From NCBI RefSeq assembly GCF_963576545.1, contig NC_083656.1:4841686-4905685 (forward strand): DNA of 64,000 nt. The letters run 5' to 3'. The notes under the pieces were generated by a model. The model saw only the letters and a list, made by a program, of their open reading frames with translations. It searched no databases and was not told where the DNA came from. Source of the stretch: Limanda limanda. Lineage: Eukaryota; Chordata; Actinopteri; Pleuronectiformes; Pleuronectidae. Position 1 is the stretch's first letter. The number at the start of each line of letters is the position of its first letter. This document shows, in pieces, positions 22,572 to 35,411 of the stretch. The translations under genes and the position numbers were made by a program.

Positions 22572-22579
22572 AATGAAAT
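22572..22579. repeat. MITE target site duplication, right
   Basis: AATGAAAT, identical to 22312-22319. Confidence 0.85.
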
Positions 22580-25500
22580 ATATGATTTAAATCACATCAC
22601 TGTTGCCGTCAAAACTTTTCTAGCAACTACAACTGACAAGTTAGGAAACACAGCTGGTCCCTGGCTGCATTGAAGTATGGACGGGCAAAAATGGAGACGT
22701 TTGTGTCCACCATCACCAATATCACCGCTCTCTCTCTTTCTCTTTCTCCCTCTCACATGCACACACTCAGATCTGCAGCTCATCTGGTTCGCAGGTTTGT
22801 CGGATAGTTAAGAGACGTGACACTTATCTCTTCTCCACATCTGAAGCTCGGTGAGCAGCGAGCGCCTGCTCATCTCCAAAATAGCCCTGGACATGGCCGG
22901 GGTTGAGGAGAGAGAGAGAGAGGATTCCGGCCCGGCCACAACTAATCATGGTGTGATGAATCATTGGAGCCGAAGCCCTTAGCTGTGGCTAACGGATCAC
23001 AGATTGCAGCTCTTGTCTCTTCGGGCCCCTGAATCTTCCTGATTTATTCGTGTCGTGAGCACACGCTGTGCTTTGTGATCTGATGTCTCCTCACGTCCAT
23101 GTGTGCAACTCGAGCTGGAGGAAGTAAAAAAAAAAACTAAATAAACATGTATTTTGGCTTAATGAGAAATCGAAAAATGTGACAATGACCCTTTAAGTGG
23201 TCACGGAAACCACATCAGGCCAGATGTGTTTTCAGTTTTAAGCTTTGAAGAAGACACACAAACAGTAAGAGCAGACCACGGATCAAACAGGAAGTGGGAA
23301 GTCTCCATTTGTCTTCTTAAATTTGTTCTTACAAGAAACACATGTTCTAATTTACTGGTAAGCCTCGACTTAAATTCAAATTATATTACCTTATGTGGCC
23401 TTATGGATTACTAATCCATGTAGAATGGTTTTGATTTTCTAATTTAATAATAATAGCAGCTGTGATTCACAGATTTTTTCATTCTTTAGGTAACTATCGA
23501 CTTTTCAGGAGTTCGCCGGCAAAACAAATGTCCCCATTAGATGTTACATTTACCAGGAAAATGGCAGAAAACAAACAGAATCCTTGTAATTTGCAAAGTA
23601 CTTTTCCTCCGTTAATGATTAGTAATGCACCGACACCCCGGCCATTAATTCTACAAATGAGGTAACGGAGTGAGATGAGGTAAATAGCGGCTCCGGCAAC
23701 AAAATTGGCCTCGGTGCAGTCGGGGGGACGGTAGCGTTGACAGAACAGAAATCTACGCACCGCTAAGTGGAAGGTGATGCTGTGCCACTGCCTGAAATGG
23801 AAACTGTGTGCAGTGTAAACATTAACACAGTCTTGATGAGACCTCGAGCCATATATCCCAATCACAAGCTCCACGCCTACATGCATGCTCCCCCCCCACT
23901 CGCCGCCGCCGCCATGCTGTGTGCTGACACCCACTTTGGCTCAATGTTCCCCATTTATTTAAGTGCAAATGGAGCAAAACGGTCAATTGTAGCTTCGGCC
24001 ACACTTTGGCTCCCAGAGCGAAACACAACCTCGGCTCTGTTCATCGTCTGGAAACAGGCCGGAGTTCGTGGGACACGTGAATCATCTCCTGGATCTAAAA
24101 ACGAGCACCAAACACAGGAGAAGGTTAAACTGTGGCTAATTGTTTAATTGCATGGAGGAAGGAAGCTGGAGGCTCCCTGGCAGACACACACACACACAGA
24201 CAGACACACACACACAAACAGACACACACACAGACGTTGTGATGACAGGTGGGACACTGACTAAAACTCAATTTGGAGACCCATTTATTTTCCACCCTTA
24301 AGCATCTTAAGGATTAATTAGCCGGGCTTCTTATAATCGCGGTCAGATTAGTCTGTTTGTTTTCCGTTGTTAACTCGAGGAAAAGTGAGAACACGTCACC
24401 ATCTTGATTGTGAGATCGTCTGTGAGTTTGTGTTCTCGTCTCCTTGAAACCGTTTTTTATTTATTCGCCAGATTTAACTTCCATTTATGGCTCTGAATGA
24501 AAGGAGGCGACTTGATGGTGAAGGTTGCCTCTTGTTTGTTGTTGCTTTTCTCGACATGCAGCGTGGACCGAGCTCCTTCATGTGGATTCTCCGCCTCGTG
24601 CTCCGAGCTCTCCAGTACACACACACCAAACCACATTAGTAGATTTCATCAGATCACAGAAAAAAAACGAGCAGAATCGTGACATCTTTTTCCTCCCGGG
24701 AGTCAGACTGCTGAACACATAACGTCTCGTGTTTAGACGAGTAATGAACTCAGTGCCATTCAACTTAATATGACGGTTGGACAGATCAGTGAGCTATGAC
24801 AGGAGAGCAGGAAAGTCTTAGGCTGAGTTTGGATGTTTCAGAAAAACTCTCATTATGAGAGTTTGGTGAAAATGTGACTTATCAGCAAGTCTCAAGAGGA
24901 TCATATGAGCATTTTCTTTAATTTAGACTCACTGAAGCAGACGTTGAATCATATCTAAATTTTCCTATTGGCTGAAGAAAAAGGCTCATACTGAAAACAT
25001 ACTGCACATCAGAGGAGAGAGCATGTTCAGCGCCTAATTGGTTATTAACTGCTTTTTCATGACATTTTCCCCAGAATCGAAAAAGTCTGATCCAGATATT
25101 TTCCAGAGCTTTTTCCTGACAGATGAAATGTGAAAGGGAGGAAGAGAAGAATGAAATAAAACAATAAAAATGTCTGAGTGAGCCCGTTTGAGAATACAAG
25201 AGGAAAATGAAAATTTGAGGAGCCATGAACACACTGATGAAGATGTCGACCTTTAACAAACTATATTAAAGAGTGTTTTCAATTTCCATGTTCATGTCTG
25301 AAACCAGCTACAGACGAATACTATTCTGTTCATCACATTCTTATAGGGAACAGATTTCTGGGGCGTTGTATTGGAGCCATGCGATGTTCCAACATGTATG
25401 TGTATTCATGTGTATCTCATGAAATGGTTGCATGTGTGTGGAGCTGGAAAAGAGCCCAAGGACGATTGTGTGCGTTTCTGCACAAATGAATGCGTCATGT

Positions 25501-25719
25501 CAAATATGAAAATAATCATCCAGTTCTTTACAGGATTGTTCGATTTGTTTTCAGCCGAAAATACAAACAATTATTTTCTGTTTGGACCTTCGGATGTTTT
25601 CATCGTGTTTATCATGAGCCTGAAGGCGTCTCTCGGTTTGTCTTCGGTGGACAGAGGACGGATTCACTGCACAGGTCCGTGATGAGGAGGCCGCGGTGGA
25701 AAGGTATTAAACCTGGGCA
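22580..25719. other. Unannotated spacer with CA/GA patches
   Basis: Short (GA)n near 22909-22921, compound CA tract at 24182-24235, and a homeodomain-type TAATTAG next to a small palindrome at 24296-24321. Open frames up to 146 codons (23494-23934, minus) show no domain. Confidence 0.5.
24182..24235. repeat. Compound (CA)n/(CAGA)n microsatellite
   Basis: CA runs interrupted by GACAGA and AACAGA. Confidence 0.9.
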
Positions 25720-25752
25720 GGGGGGGGGGGGGGCTGGGTCGGGCGGGGGGGC
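25720..25752 (+). other. G-rich tract with 14-G run
   Basis: Fourteen consecutive G at 25720-25733, then further G3-G7 runs to 25752. Confidence 0.85.
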
Positions 25753-25856
25753 AATCTGATATGGGGGTTTCCTCTAATCAGCCAGAGGCTCCACACTCCC
25801 TCCGGCAAACAGGATGCAGAGAACCACAGATATCACTCCCTGCACTCTCAGGAGAA

Positions 25857-25860
<4 letters not shown>

Positions 25861-25920
<60 letters not shown>
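25861..25920. repeat. (AG)30 microsatellite
   Basis: Sixty uninterrupted bases of AG. It creates the poly-Arg/Glu and poly-Ser/Leu frames on either strand. Confidence 0.97.
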
Positions 25921-25924
<4 letters not shown>

Positions 25925-26156
25925 ATGGAGGGAACGAGAGACGGAAAGAGGGAGGAGGAGGGGGGGGGCGGTTAGACAGCCAGGGGCATCTAAATAAACA
26001 CAAACCAGATGCAGAACATGCAGAACACGTGTGTGAACATGAAACAGGAGTGTGTGGATAAGTGCTTTTAGTAATATGTTTACTGCACATAGGCCTGACA
26101 GGTCGGACGATATGGTTGTGTGTGTGTGTAGAAGTGCGTGTTTGTGCGTGTGTGTG

Positions 26157-26191
<35 letters not shown>

Positions 26192-26811
26192 GTGCCAATT
26201 TGACTTCGATACTAAGTGAAGAATTTCCTTGCTTCCATTTCAAGGTTGAGACTTGGGGTAAGAGTCAGATTCATAATGGTATCAGGCCGTTATCGTGCTT
26301 ATTACCTAGAAATCGCACATCGTGAATGTGTGAGTCTTCACGTTGTGTAGCAGCACAGACGTGTGTGTTTATCTACAACAGAGGAAAACTACACTTAAAT
26401 GAAACCAAAGCACTGAACCATAAAAGAAAACAGAGCGAAAGGGCACAAGGGAAATTATATTTCAATTAAAACAAATTCTAATCTTTGTATTTTTCATTAA
26501 AGATGAAAGGGGAAATAAATAAGACATAGCTGCTTATTATTAGGCATTTTATAGAAATTCCCATATGTTTTACATTTAAGCAAAGTCTGAATTTCTTCTT
26601 TCTGATTTTCCAAGCACTTGGGACATTTATCTCAAATCTAACGCAGCACAGATTTTTCAAATTAATCTGCACAGTTTTATCACATCATCTTTCATTTACC
26701 TTTTTATTGATTTTACTGACACATTAACGTGGTTCTTTCTCTCACACAGCATGTAGAAGCAACTCTGTTTTTGAAAGGTGCCAAAAATACAGTTGCCTGT
26801 TCAGACTGCAT
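25921..26811. other. Spacer with TG microsatellite
   Basis: TG repeats at 26115-26194; the rest is AT-rich with nothing recognised. Confidence 0.5.
26115..26194. repeat. Interrupted (TG)n microsatellite
   Basis: TG runs broken by AGAAG and TTTG. Confidence 0.92.
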
Positions 26812-26890
26812 ATATATGAAGTGCCGGGGATCGAACCATCAACCTTCAACTTAGTGAACCACCCACTCTAGTGTCGCCGCCTACGTAGAG
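26812..26890 (-). mobile_element. tRNA-derived SINE head
   Basis: The minus strand reads GGTTCGATCC (complement of 26828-26837), an exact RNA polymerase III B-box, preceded about 35 nt upstream by an A-box-like segment and followed by CCGGCAC. The intact cloverleaf is not present (the acceptor stem does not pair), so this is a SINE head rather than a tRNA gene. Body and tail are not clear. Confidence 0.6.
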
Positions 26891-27501
26891 ACATTAAAGG
26901 AAACCAGTGAATGCAAAACTACATAAGAATTGTAAAGCGTTAAGTGTAAAAGCACTTAACTTCCATTTTAAAGTTAAGATGATATTTGTATCCACACTTT
27001 AAAACTTCCTCTACATCTTCTCAACCTTCACCGGGAGTAAAACCCTCCACAGCTTCCAGTGGATCTGGATCTAATGTCCCAGCAGCCGAGCGGTGCCGAG
27101 TCCAGCGAGAAGCACAAGAGCAGTGAAGTGATTCTGATGTGAAGTTTGAGCCTGATCCCATCCGGCCTTTTGAAATGTCATTAAAACTGTTTCCTGGTTG
27201 ATCTGCTGCAGGGACCGAGGCCACCGGGGCCACAAGCTGCAGCTCTCCGGTCCTTGTTGTGGTTCCTGACATCGGACCAGAGGAGATCTGAGCCCAGCTG
27301 ACGGAGCCACAGAGACAGATCGGCAGAGACCAGTGACGCCACATCTCTGACTCTGTTCCTTCCTCCTCGCTTCTCTCACAAACGTCTGAGGATCTCAGTG
27401 GAAGACGAACAACTCCAAAGACTTTAAAGAGAAATCTAGAGGTATTGGCTGTACTTTGAGCGGAGGGTGCGGTGTGTACGTTTTGAGGCTAGTGTTTTCT
27501 A
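26891..27501. other. Unannotated spacer
   Basis: Small hairpin GTTAAGTG/CACTTAAC at 26939-26960; otherwise nothing recognised. Minus-strand frames of 102-107 codons at 27021-27379 have no domain. Confidence 0.5.
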
Positions 27502-27509
27502 CCGAAGAG

Positions 27510-28033
27510 CAGTGTTGGGCAAGTTACTGAAAATTAGTACTTAGTTACAGTTACTAGTTACTTATTTTAAAAGTCATTGAATTACTTCACCAGTTACTGT
27601 ATATCAAAAGTAATTAGTTACTAGGGAAAGTAACTTTTAAGTTTCTAAAAAAGGTTTATGTTTTTAGCGACCCTCCGAAGAAACACAATTTCTTACGGTG
27701 TCCACGGTTGTTTTAAGGTGTTTCTAAGTTGTTCAAAGTTGTATTAAGGTGTACGGTGTTACAAGGACGGCTCAAATAAACGACCAGAACATCAGTTTAA
27801 GTCTCGACCATCTTTCGGGGGATCTGCTTCACTTGTCTTCTTGTCTGCAAGTGTTCATGTTTAACAAAAGAGAGTAACGTGAGTAACAAACTCATTAAAA
27901 TTTGAGTAATTGTAACTGCGTTGCTTGATTTAAAAAAATACTTCGTACCGAAATACATTGTTACATGCTCGTTACTTAAAGTGGTGGAATTACAGTAAAC
28001 GCGTTACTTTGTAGCGTGTTACTCCCAACACTG
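27510..28033. mobile_element. Non-autonomous hAT-type element
   Basis: 524 bp opening with CAGTGTTGGG and closing with CCCAACACTG, a perfect 10-bp terminal inverted repeat. Subterminal regions are packed with GTTAC/GTAAC repeats on both sides, as expected for transposase binding sites. Flanks are CCGAAGAG (27502-27509) and CCGCCGAG (28034-28041), an 8-bp duplication with two differences. The interior (about 27655-27850) matches 46300-46465 in the opposite orientation. No transposase. Confidence 0.8.
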
Positions 28034-28041
28034 CCGCCGAG

Positions 28042-31000
28042 CAGCCAGCCGGCCCAACCCTCCCCCCCCCCGGTGGGGCCCATGGTAACGGCTCTCAAAA
28101 GTGTTTGAAATAGTTGGAAGGACGACACACACGCAGAGGAAGAGAATGGCAGAACCAAAGCAGCATGAAATAAACTGGCCTGGAGGAGAGACAGAGACCA
28201 GAGAGCAATTTGTTTTCCTCCTTCTGCGAATTACAGGACGGAGCCAGCCACTGTCTGCAAATGGGAACCAGCTCGGTTCTGCCCCAGACGCCGCTCGTTG
28301 GGCACAGTAAGTGATTTGAGTCGAGGAGAGCAGCAGCCAAAACCTCCAGTCTCCTCTGGGCTGCACGGAGGCGGCCTGGAGATTCTTGGGTGTTCCTTTT
28401 AAAACAATCTTTGAAAACACTTATATAAGAGCACAGTGGAAAGATCTAATACGGTGTCAGACATCGCAGACGTCTGTTTTGTTTTATCGGGAATCGTATT
28501 TGGACGATCGGCACCGTCGGCCACGTGTGCTCTGGCACCTTAGGACAGGAGAGTCGGCTAAACACACACAAACACACACACATGCACACACATACACAAA
28601 TCCTTTCACCAGATTTGTTTCTGATGTGTCGATAAAGTGGATGCAGCCTTTATTAAATCCCACAGGCCTGAGCCTCATTTGCAATGACGTCAATTAGCAA
28701 AAAGCTAAATTATTCCTGTCTGTGCATCATTACGTGTCCAGATGATTTTCAGTAACAGCTCTACAGCAGGGACTTCATGTACAAACAGACCTGTTGGGTT
28801 AAATCCCTTCATCAGCCGAGGCCACCAGCCTCTCCAGACGTGACCTCACACACGGGGCCTCACGGGAGAACATTTATTATTCTTTAAAGTCCCGTGTTTA
28901 ACACTCGTCCTGTGTTTTTCATCGTAAAAAGTCATACTTGTGGGTAAAGGGACTGAAAACCACCTAATCTGACATCTGAAAAATGACATAATGGGACAAA
29001 CATAAGGACTTAAGAGTCTGACGTGAAGTTAGAAGTTAAAAAATAATTTAATGAGGTGTATTTGTAATGAGAAAGTATGTTGGACAGATACTTGCATTAG
29101 AAAACTTGAGGCAGCTTTTGAAATAACAGGGAGTAAAAGTCTTAAAAGCTCTAAACAGCATTTTTTCCCATAACGATCATTTTAATTAGTACTTTAAGTG
29201 GTATAGAAGAAATAGGAGAGACAGGGCAGTTTTAGATTCCAAAGATAAAGGTTGTACATGATTCTATTCAATAAAAAAACCAAGAGGTTTTCTTAAATCC
29301 CTCATATGTGCCACTTTATAACAAGTGTCCTCACACGAGAACCCATTTTTCTGACCCAGTTTTTCAAAAGCAATTCTTCATGGCGCCATCGATGACACAG
29401 GGCAAATGGGAAGAAAAACTTTAAAAATTAAATCAAATCAAATGGTCCTCGTGCAGTCTGTCTTCCATTCGTCTGTTTCCACGCCAGAAGTTTTTAATCC
29501 CCCGACTCCGCGGCCGGGACTTGAACAGTCACTCAGTCTCTGGAGCGATTTAATTTAATTCACGCAAGAGCGGCAAATGTGATGATGACATGCGTCTCGT
29601 CTTTGAGGTTAAAAAAACCTCATTACACAGAAGAAACACTCACGTCGTTCCCAGTGAGATTATTACACAGCGCGTTGGACATGGTTTTGTATCGTTTCCC
29701 ACACGGATGACGAGACGCTTTCTACTGCGGCTGTTGGCAAATCGGTGTCAGACGAGTCAGCGGCTGGACGGAGCGGCTCAACGCCACGTGTGCTGAGTGA
29801 GCACGTCATTCCACACATGCGTGACAGAGCACACATGTAAACAGAACATGTGCACACGTGTAAACATACATGATGATCCAGTTCGGACTCATCAAACGCA
29901 CGCCGGCCCGGGATGGACGCTGACGTCACGATGAAAAAGCAAAGTGCCCTGGGAGAGGCGCTGATGTCAACAGGCACAAACCGCTGCATCAAATCAAATA
30001 TATTAAAACGGTTCCTTTGAGTTTTTCCTTTCAACTGTGCGAGTGTTTTTTCTGCTCGTGGATATGAAAGACGTGGCGAGCGGTTCTGCTTCGGGCCCGT
30101 GCCACAGACGAGTTCAGCCGGTGACAGCCGGTTGGTTTGGTTCCTCCGCTCACATCTAGTGCCCCTGTGGCCACTTAGCTCATCTTGTCCTCTGGAAAAA
30201 GATTTACTTATTCAAATGGATTAATCGCCGTAGGGGTCCACTTTGAAGAAGTGCTCAGAAATGAAATTAAGGGGTTGAGAGATTGCTTGAGAGAAGTCGA
30301 CCGGGAGGATTTCAGCTGTTGGCTCAAGTACGTGGCTTCGGTTTTCCTGGCGTTAGCTGAATGTCAACAGGGGGGGGTTCTTTGCGTGTCCACCATGTTA
30401 AGGTGGGCCAAGACCCCTCAGCATCCAGCCCATATGCTCCCCCTCTCCCTACCCAGCAGCACCCTGCGCCTCGGCCAAAGCACACAATCTGTCCCGATGA
30501 CTCCCGTCCTCATCGTCTGATATCGGCCTCCTCCTAAAATATGCATGTGTCTAGTTTTCTCTTCACTGTAATAACTCAGCTGAGCTACAAACCGCACCTG
30601 TCTGAGCCTTCTCTCGTCCCCGAGACGAACGCATCCAGAAGCTCTGCGGCGGCTCTGATGTGAGAATCCACACAAACACAAAGTCACCTTGTGAAGAAGC
30701 TGCGTTTCAAAAGATCAGATTTGCAATAAAAAAAACTGAAAAAAAAGGAGCCGCAGTCCAAACTGGTTTTCCATGCCCTTGCCTTGCAAATTAGGTTTTC
30801 TGTGTTGGCCGGCCATCCATCCATCATTCAGCAGGGGTGTGACATCAGAGCCCTTCACCACACATGGCCGGGCTGGTCCATGCCAGGACGAGGCCGGGGG
30901 GGGCAGCCCGCTAGCGAGGCTGGACGTTCTTGGCGATGAGTGGCGACTGCAGACGACCCGGTCCACAGCGGGACTCTGATGGCTGTTAATTCAGTCAGAG

Positions 31001-31233
31001 TCTAAACCCACTAACGGCCTGACACATGGAACCAGAGTGAGCCAGACTGACATGGCTCTGAAAATACTGATACACAATATACAGCCAAACTCAACAACTC
31101 ACATTAACAGTTAGTGGTCAATTAATGCATCAGTTATTAGTAATTAAGAATAATGAAGGTGACTTCAACATAGACTCACATTCGATGACCGCGAAACAAA
31201 CACACACATCTGCTTTCATCAGTCATTCACCCA

Positions 31234-31278
<45 letters not shown>

Positions 31279-32910
31279 ACACACACGGACACACACACAC
31301 ACACGATGGAGGCGAGGCCGAACGGAAATTAGACGGTCTGGAATACGGATGATTGCCGTGATTTGCTTGTCCTGTCCTTACAACTCTCGACTAGAAACCG
31401 AGCTGCAGTTGGACGTTACAAGAAAGTTTTAATTCCCCTTGTTTTTTGTAACTGTGTAGCATCATCTACTTTGGTTCGGAGTTAAGACTTGGCACCGAGA
31501 AGGATCCACCCATTGGGGTCACTCGAGAATGAAAGGATGCATTTGTCATCAACACTGAGCTTTAGAAATGGCGCCGCTGTGAGTCTTCGAATGCGACCTC
31601 GTGAAGCATTTTCCTTATTCCCTCACATTAGGTAATAAATGGGTTTATTGATTCCATTCCAGAGCAGTGTAAAGGAAAACTCGCCACCTAAGAAACTCCG
31701 GTGACATGTTCGCTCATAATTAAATTCTCTTACAGCGCAAACAGCCGAGGTAATACAAAAGAAAAGTATGACAAATACACCTCGTCCAACAAAACCTAAT
31801 GGTTCTCTGACTGTTCCTGACCCGGGGTGGGGGGGGGGGGTAGGGGTTTACCTCCGAGCTCAGCAACGCCAGGGCGTGTTTGTCTTGCTTTGGAGATGAT
31901 GATGGTGGTATAATAGACCCCGAGCACAACAAACAGTCTGACAAAAGAGAGTTCAAACGGGCTAATGAGTAACCTCAGTCCAAATATTGGTGAAAAACCG
32001 ACCGGGGGGGGGGCGGCGCTTCTTTTTTTTTATTATAGATCTCAAAGCCAACCACCCGGTCCTGGCTCCGCGCTTGTGCTGTGCCATGTTGAAATACTTC
32101 CTTTGCTTTAACATGCTTTCATTAGATCCTGAGTGGTCATTAATCACACTGCTGCACTGCTGGACAGGGCCCAGGGAAACAGAGGGAGAGACCTAATGGT
32201 GCTGCATAGCAACACAAAGTCCATGTGCATCACAAAAGTCACCGGTGAAGGTTGTGCAACAAAGAAAAACACACATACACAAACTCCTCAGTTATGAAAT
32301 ATGAAAATGCATGTCCGAGGATGGGTGTGGCCACAGGTTCAGATCCCTCCTCTGAGAAAACCACAAAGAAATCATCCGGCTGGAAGTCACGTAATCAGTC
32401 CTGACACACGCGAGACAACATTGTTTTCTTCGCCAAGTCGAGAAACGGCGAAATTGAACAGAAGCTGTTGCCAGAGTATATTTTTTGAAAAAAGAGAGGA
32501 GATGACTTCTCCATGAGTTCAATCCTTTCTGGGAGAGGATATCAAACCTTGCTCACGCTATTTCAATTTCAGACGCTTCACATGTTTCATTGTGTTCGGG
32601 TTAACGGCCAAACTTATTTCTTTTATGTGCAAAACCGTAATTAAGTAGTTTTTTTTTGTTATATTACGCTCTCGTACGGCGGAATATTTAATGGTAAATT
32701 GTCAATTAAACTTTTATTCTCTGCCGGTAAGTAAAGCCACAAATCTTCAGCTCCATCTTTTATTCATCTGGCTGAGTTCAAGAGAAACATGAAGCCGCGT
32801 CTGTTTCATCACTCAGGACTTTTACCGGTCTGAGGAACATCTCCTGATACCGTTAGATCATCCACGATTATGTTTCTTTTATCCTTTTTCTGTTAATTTT
32901 AAGTGATAGA
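28042..32910. other. Long unannotated spacer with microsatellites
   Basis: CA tract 28560-28600, (CA)n 31236-31304, G runs near 30896, 31827 and 32004. A 111-codon plus-strand frame (30185-30520) has no domain. No transposon boundary or internal repeat noticed. Confidence 0.5.
31236..31304. repeat. (CA)n microsatellite
   Basis: CA run of about 69 bp with ATAC and GGAC interruptions. Confidence 0.95.
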
Positions 32911-32914
32911 TTAT

Positions 32915-33288
32915 TAGGGCCCGAGCACTGACCTGACAGGTGAGGCCCTATTGAAATTGTAAGGATTATTATCATTATTATTATCATTATTATTATTTGT
33001 TATTATTATTCAGGCAAATTAATTGGCTTTTTGAGGGCTTTACCATGCTCAAATTCTTACCAAAATTTGCAGAAAGTTAGAAAGTGGTGAAAATTTACGC
33101 ATTCTGGAGGACTTTTCAATGGGCGTCGCAAAATGGAACGTGTTCACATTGACCGATCTTCACAAAAATCGATACACATGTGTATCATGACCAGACAAAC
33201 AAAAAAGTCTAGGTGCAATTGGAAAAACGCCACAGGAAGCCTGACATTTTGCATTTAGTGGCCATTTCGGCCATATTTCACATTTTTT
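32915..33288 (+). repeat. Single unit of the 324-bp repeat family
   Basis: Repeats the head TTAGGGCCCGAGCACTGA and GAGGCCCTATTGAAATTGTA seen at 6421. An expanded ATT/ATC trinucleotide run follows, then one unit from CAGGCAAATTAATTGGC at 33011. This unit lacks the GCTCAACGGTGCCCCCCGAG segment present in all three units at 6.5-7.4 kb. No tandem copies here. Confidence 0.85.
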
Positions 33289-33289
33289 G

Positions 33290-33430
33290 TTTTATTTGCA
33301 GTTGTATTATTTTGCTAGTTGTCTCTGATGTTTGGTTTTCTTGTTTTTACTCCTCCTTTTTTTGAAGCACTCTGTAATGGATGGTTTAAAAAGTCCTATA
33401 CAAATAAAGTTATTGCCATTATTATTATCA
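33290..33430 (+). mobile_element. LINE-type 3' end with (ATT)n tail
   Basis: Ends GAAGCACTCTGTAATGG, then CCTATACAAATAAAGTTATT and an ATT-rich tail. This is the familiar 3' terminus of a fish non-LTR element, with its AATAAA. Adjacent to the 324-bp family unit; 5' boundary approximate. Confidence 0.6.
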
Positions 33431-33684
33431 TATCAATATCCACTGATTTTAGATTTTGTACTTTATACTTTGCTTCCACTGATTTTAAATTCTATTGCAT
33501 TTTTTGGGGGTTTTCTTTGTAGTACGAGCGCTGCAGTGAAATAGAACAGAACCAGTTAAAGCTCCCACAGTGGGTTGAGGAGTCACACCACATCAATTCA
33601 GAGCCGAACTGACCTCAGAGCTGATTCCTCACAGCTCATTTACCTCCACGCCAATTTTTCTGTCAAGGACGCCGCGACGCTCGG

Positions 33685-33719
33685 TGAAGAAGAAGAAGAA
33701 GAAGAAGAAGAAGAAGAAG
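33685..33719. repeat. (GAA)n microsatellite
   Basis: About eleven GAA units. Confidence 0.95.
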
Positions 33720-34752
33720 CAAACTCACAGATGGACACACTGAAAGAATTGAAGGAATCTTTATGTATTCTTACAGCATTGTCTTTTTTCTCCCACCAAA
33801 AGCAGTAACAGCAGCCAGCTGTCAGAATCTGACTTTATCAGTTGAACACCGATGCTGAGAAACGCACAAAGCGAACAAGGTCACGAGAAGAAGACGTCCT
33901 CGGTGTGTGGTGAGATTCTCAATCTGCTAAACCTCTTGTAAATGAAAACACATTCACAACTGTGGAGGGTAGAATCTCTAGAAAAAGAAAGAAGTAAATG
34001 AGAGAGAGAGAAGTTTATTCATACTTATTGGCAGAGTCGGCCACAGGAAACAGAAACAGACAAGTTCACATTCCCCATTTGGAATTCGCCCGAAAGCCTC
34101 GTATCCATTCTTTATATTCTCCAGCCATTAAAATCAGACTGAGAAATAAACCCCAGAAGTATTTATGGCGAGGAATTTGAGTGGAGCTGAAAAAGAAAGT
34201 TTAATTTTACTCATAAAAATCGAATCTTTATCACACTTGAACATGCTCAGCATCACAGGACGACGGCTGAGACCTCGGGGAGCGCGGGTCGCCTTCCAGC
34301 CGGTGTCGGATGACAAAGAAAACCTCCGTCTACTTTTCACATATAGAACATTAGTCAAAATAAGTACGTGGAAATATTTCTTCTGTTTCCTCCATCGGGA
34401 CGTTTCAGATAATATCAGATTAAATGTTCAATCACGACGCAGCAAGATAAATGGATTTTCCAGAGGCAAAAAAAAAAACAGGTACTACTTTCTGGCACTG
34501 TCATAACTGTGGCGAACCCCAAACTCCAAACAGGTTCAACCACAATCCATGACTTGTCTGCAAATACCATTTGCCTGAGTTCAAACCCGTGGCTATATAG
34601 CACATTAGTGAAAAGTCTCCAATGGGACAGATCAAAAAGAAACCATAAAACATAACGGCTCATGTTAAGTGCAAGGTGCATAAATTCTAATTTTTTTTCC
34701 TACCATTCATTGCCAATGTTTCATAGCGTTCCCGCTGCACATTTACTGTATC

Positions 34753-34784
34753 GTGTGTGTGTCTGTGTGTGTGTGTGTGTGTGT
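34753..34784. repeat. (GT)n microsatellite
   Basis: GT run with one CT interruption. Confidence 0.93.
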
Positions 34785-35185
34785 TTTCACGAGTGAGTGT
34801 GTCCAGAGGAGGAAAACACTCCTCTCGTCCTGCAGCTTCTTCCAGTAACTCTGCAGACGATAGATCACCGGGGAACATTCAAATCTCTGCTGCAACTCAG
34901 GAGAGGATCCAGCAGAATAACATGCAGCCCACCCGGCAGGAGCAACCGGCTCTAATGATGAAAACGTTCGAGAGGGAAAAGGAACAATCAAACTGCCACT
35001 GGCTTTCAGAGCAAAGCAGCGACTTTGATACGGGCCAGTCGACTGGAGCACAGACAGAAAGATTAGATTCTGCTCTGAGGGGGAAAAATAATGCAAACCA
35101 GTCACTGGGGATGGGAAGGGGGGGGGCTGAGAGTTCACATACGTACATGGAGATGAGCCACCGCGGACGGAGCGGTGATGAGGAC

Positions 35186-35213
35186 ATGGAGACGTGGAGA
35201 CGTGGAGACGTGG
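35186..35213. repeat. (GGAGACGTG)3 minisatellite
   Basis: Three consecutive near-perfect 9-bp units. Confidence 0.85.
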
Positions 35214-35351
35214 AATCTGGGAAACATCAGTGATGACGAGCGGCGTCGGGAGCGGACGCCACTCGATTCATCTCAATTAAACTCCTGCTCACCTCCTCTT
35301 TGAACTGTCACTGGACTGGATGGAGTCTGAGCATGTGTCACCTACTGTACA

Positions 35352-35352
35352 C

Positions 35353-35384
<32 letters not shown>

Positions 35385-35411
35385 AGGTGTGTAGGTGTGT
35401 AGGTGTGTGTG
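35352..35411. repeat. (GT)n then (GTGTAG)n tandem repeat
   Basis: GT run followed by three GTGTAG-type hexamers. Confidence 0.92.

Noticed and set aside
26812..26890. tRNA gene on the minus strand
   Set aside because: Good B-box but no paired acceptor stem or anticodon arm; better as a SINE head.
34743..35233. 131- and 158-codon frames on opposite strands
   Set aside because: Both begin or end in TG/CA repeats and overlap each other; neither has a domain.
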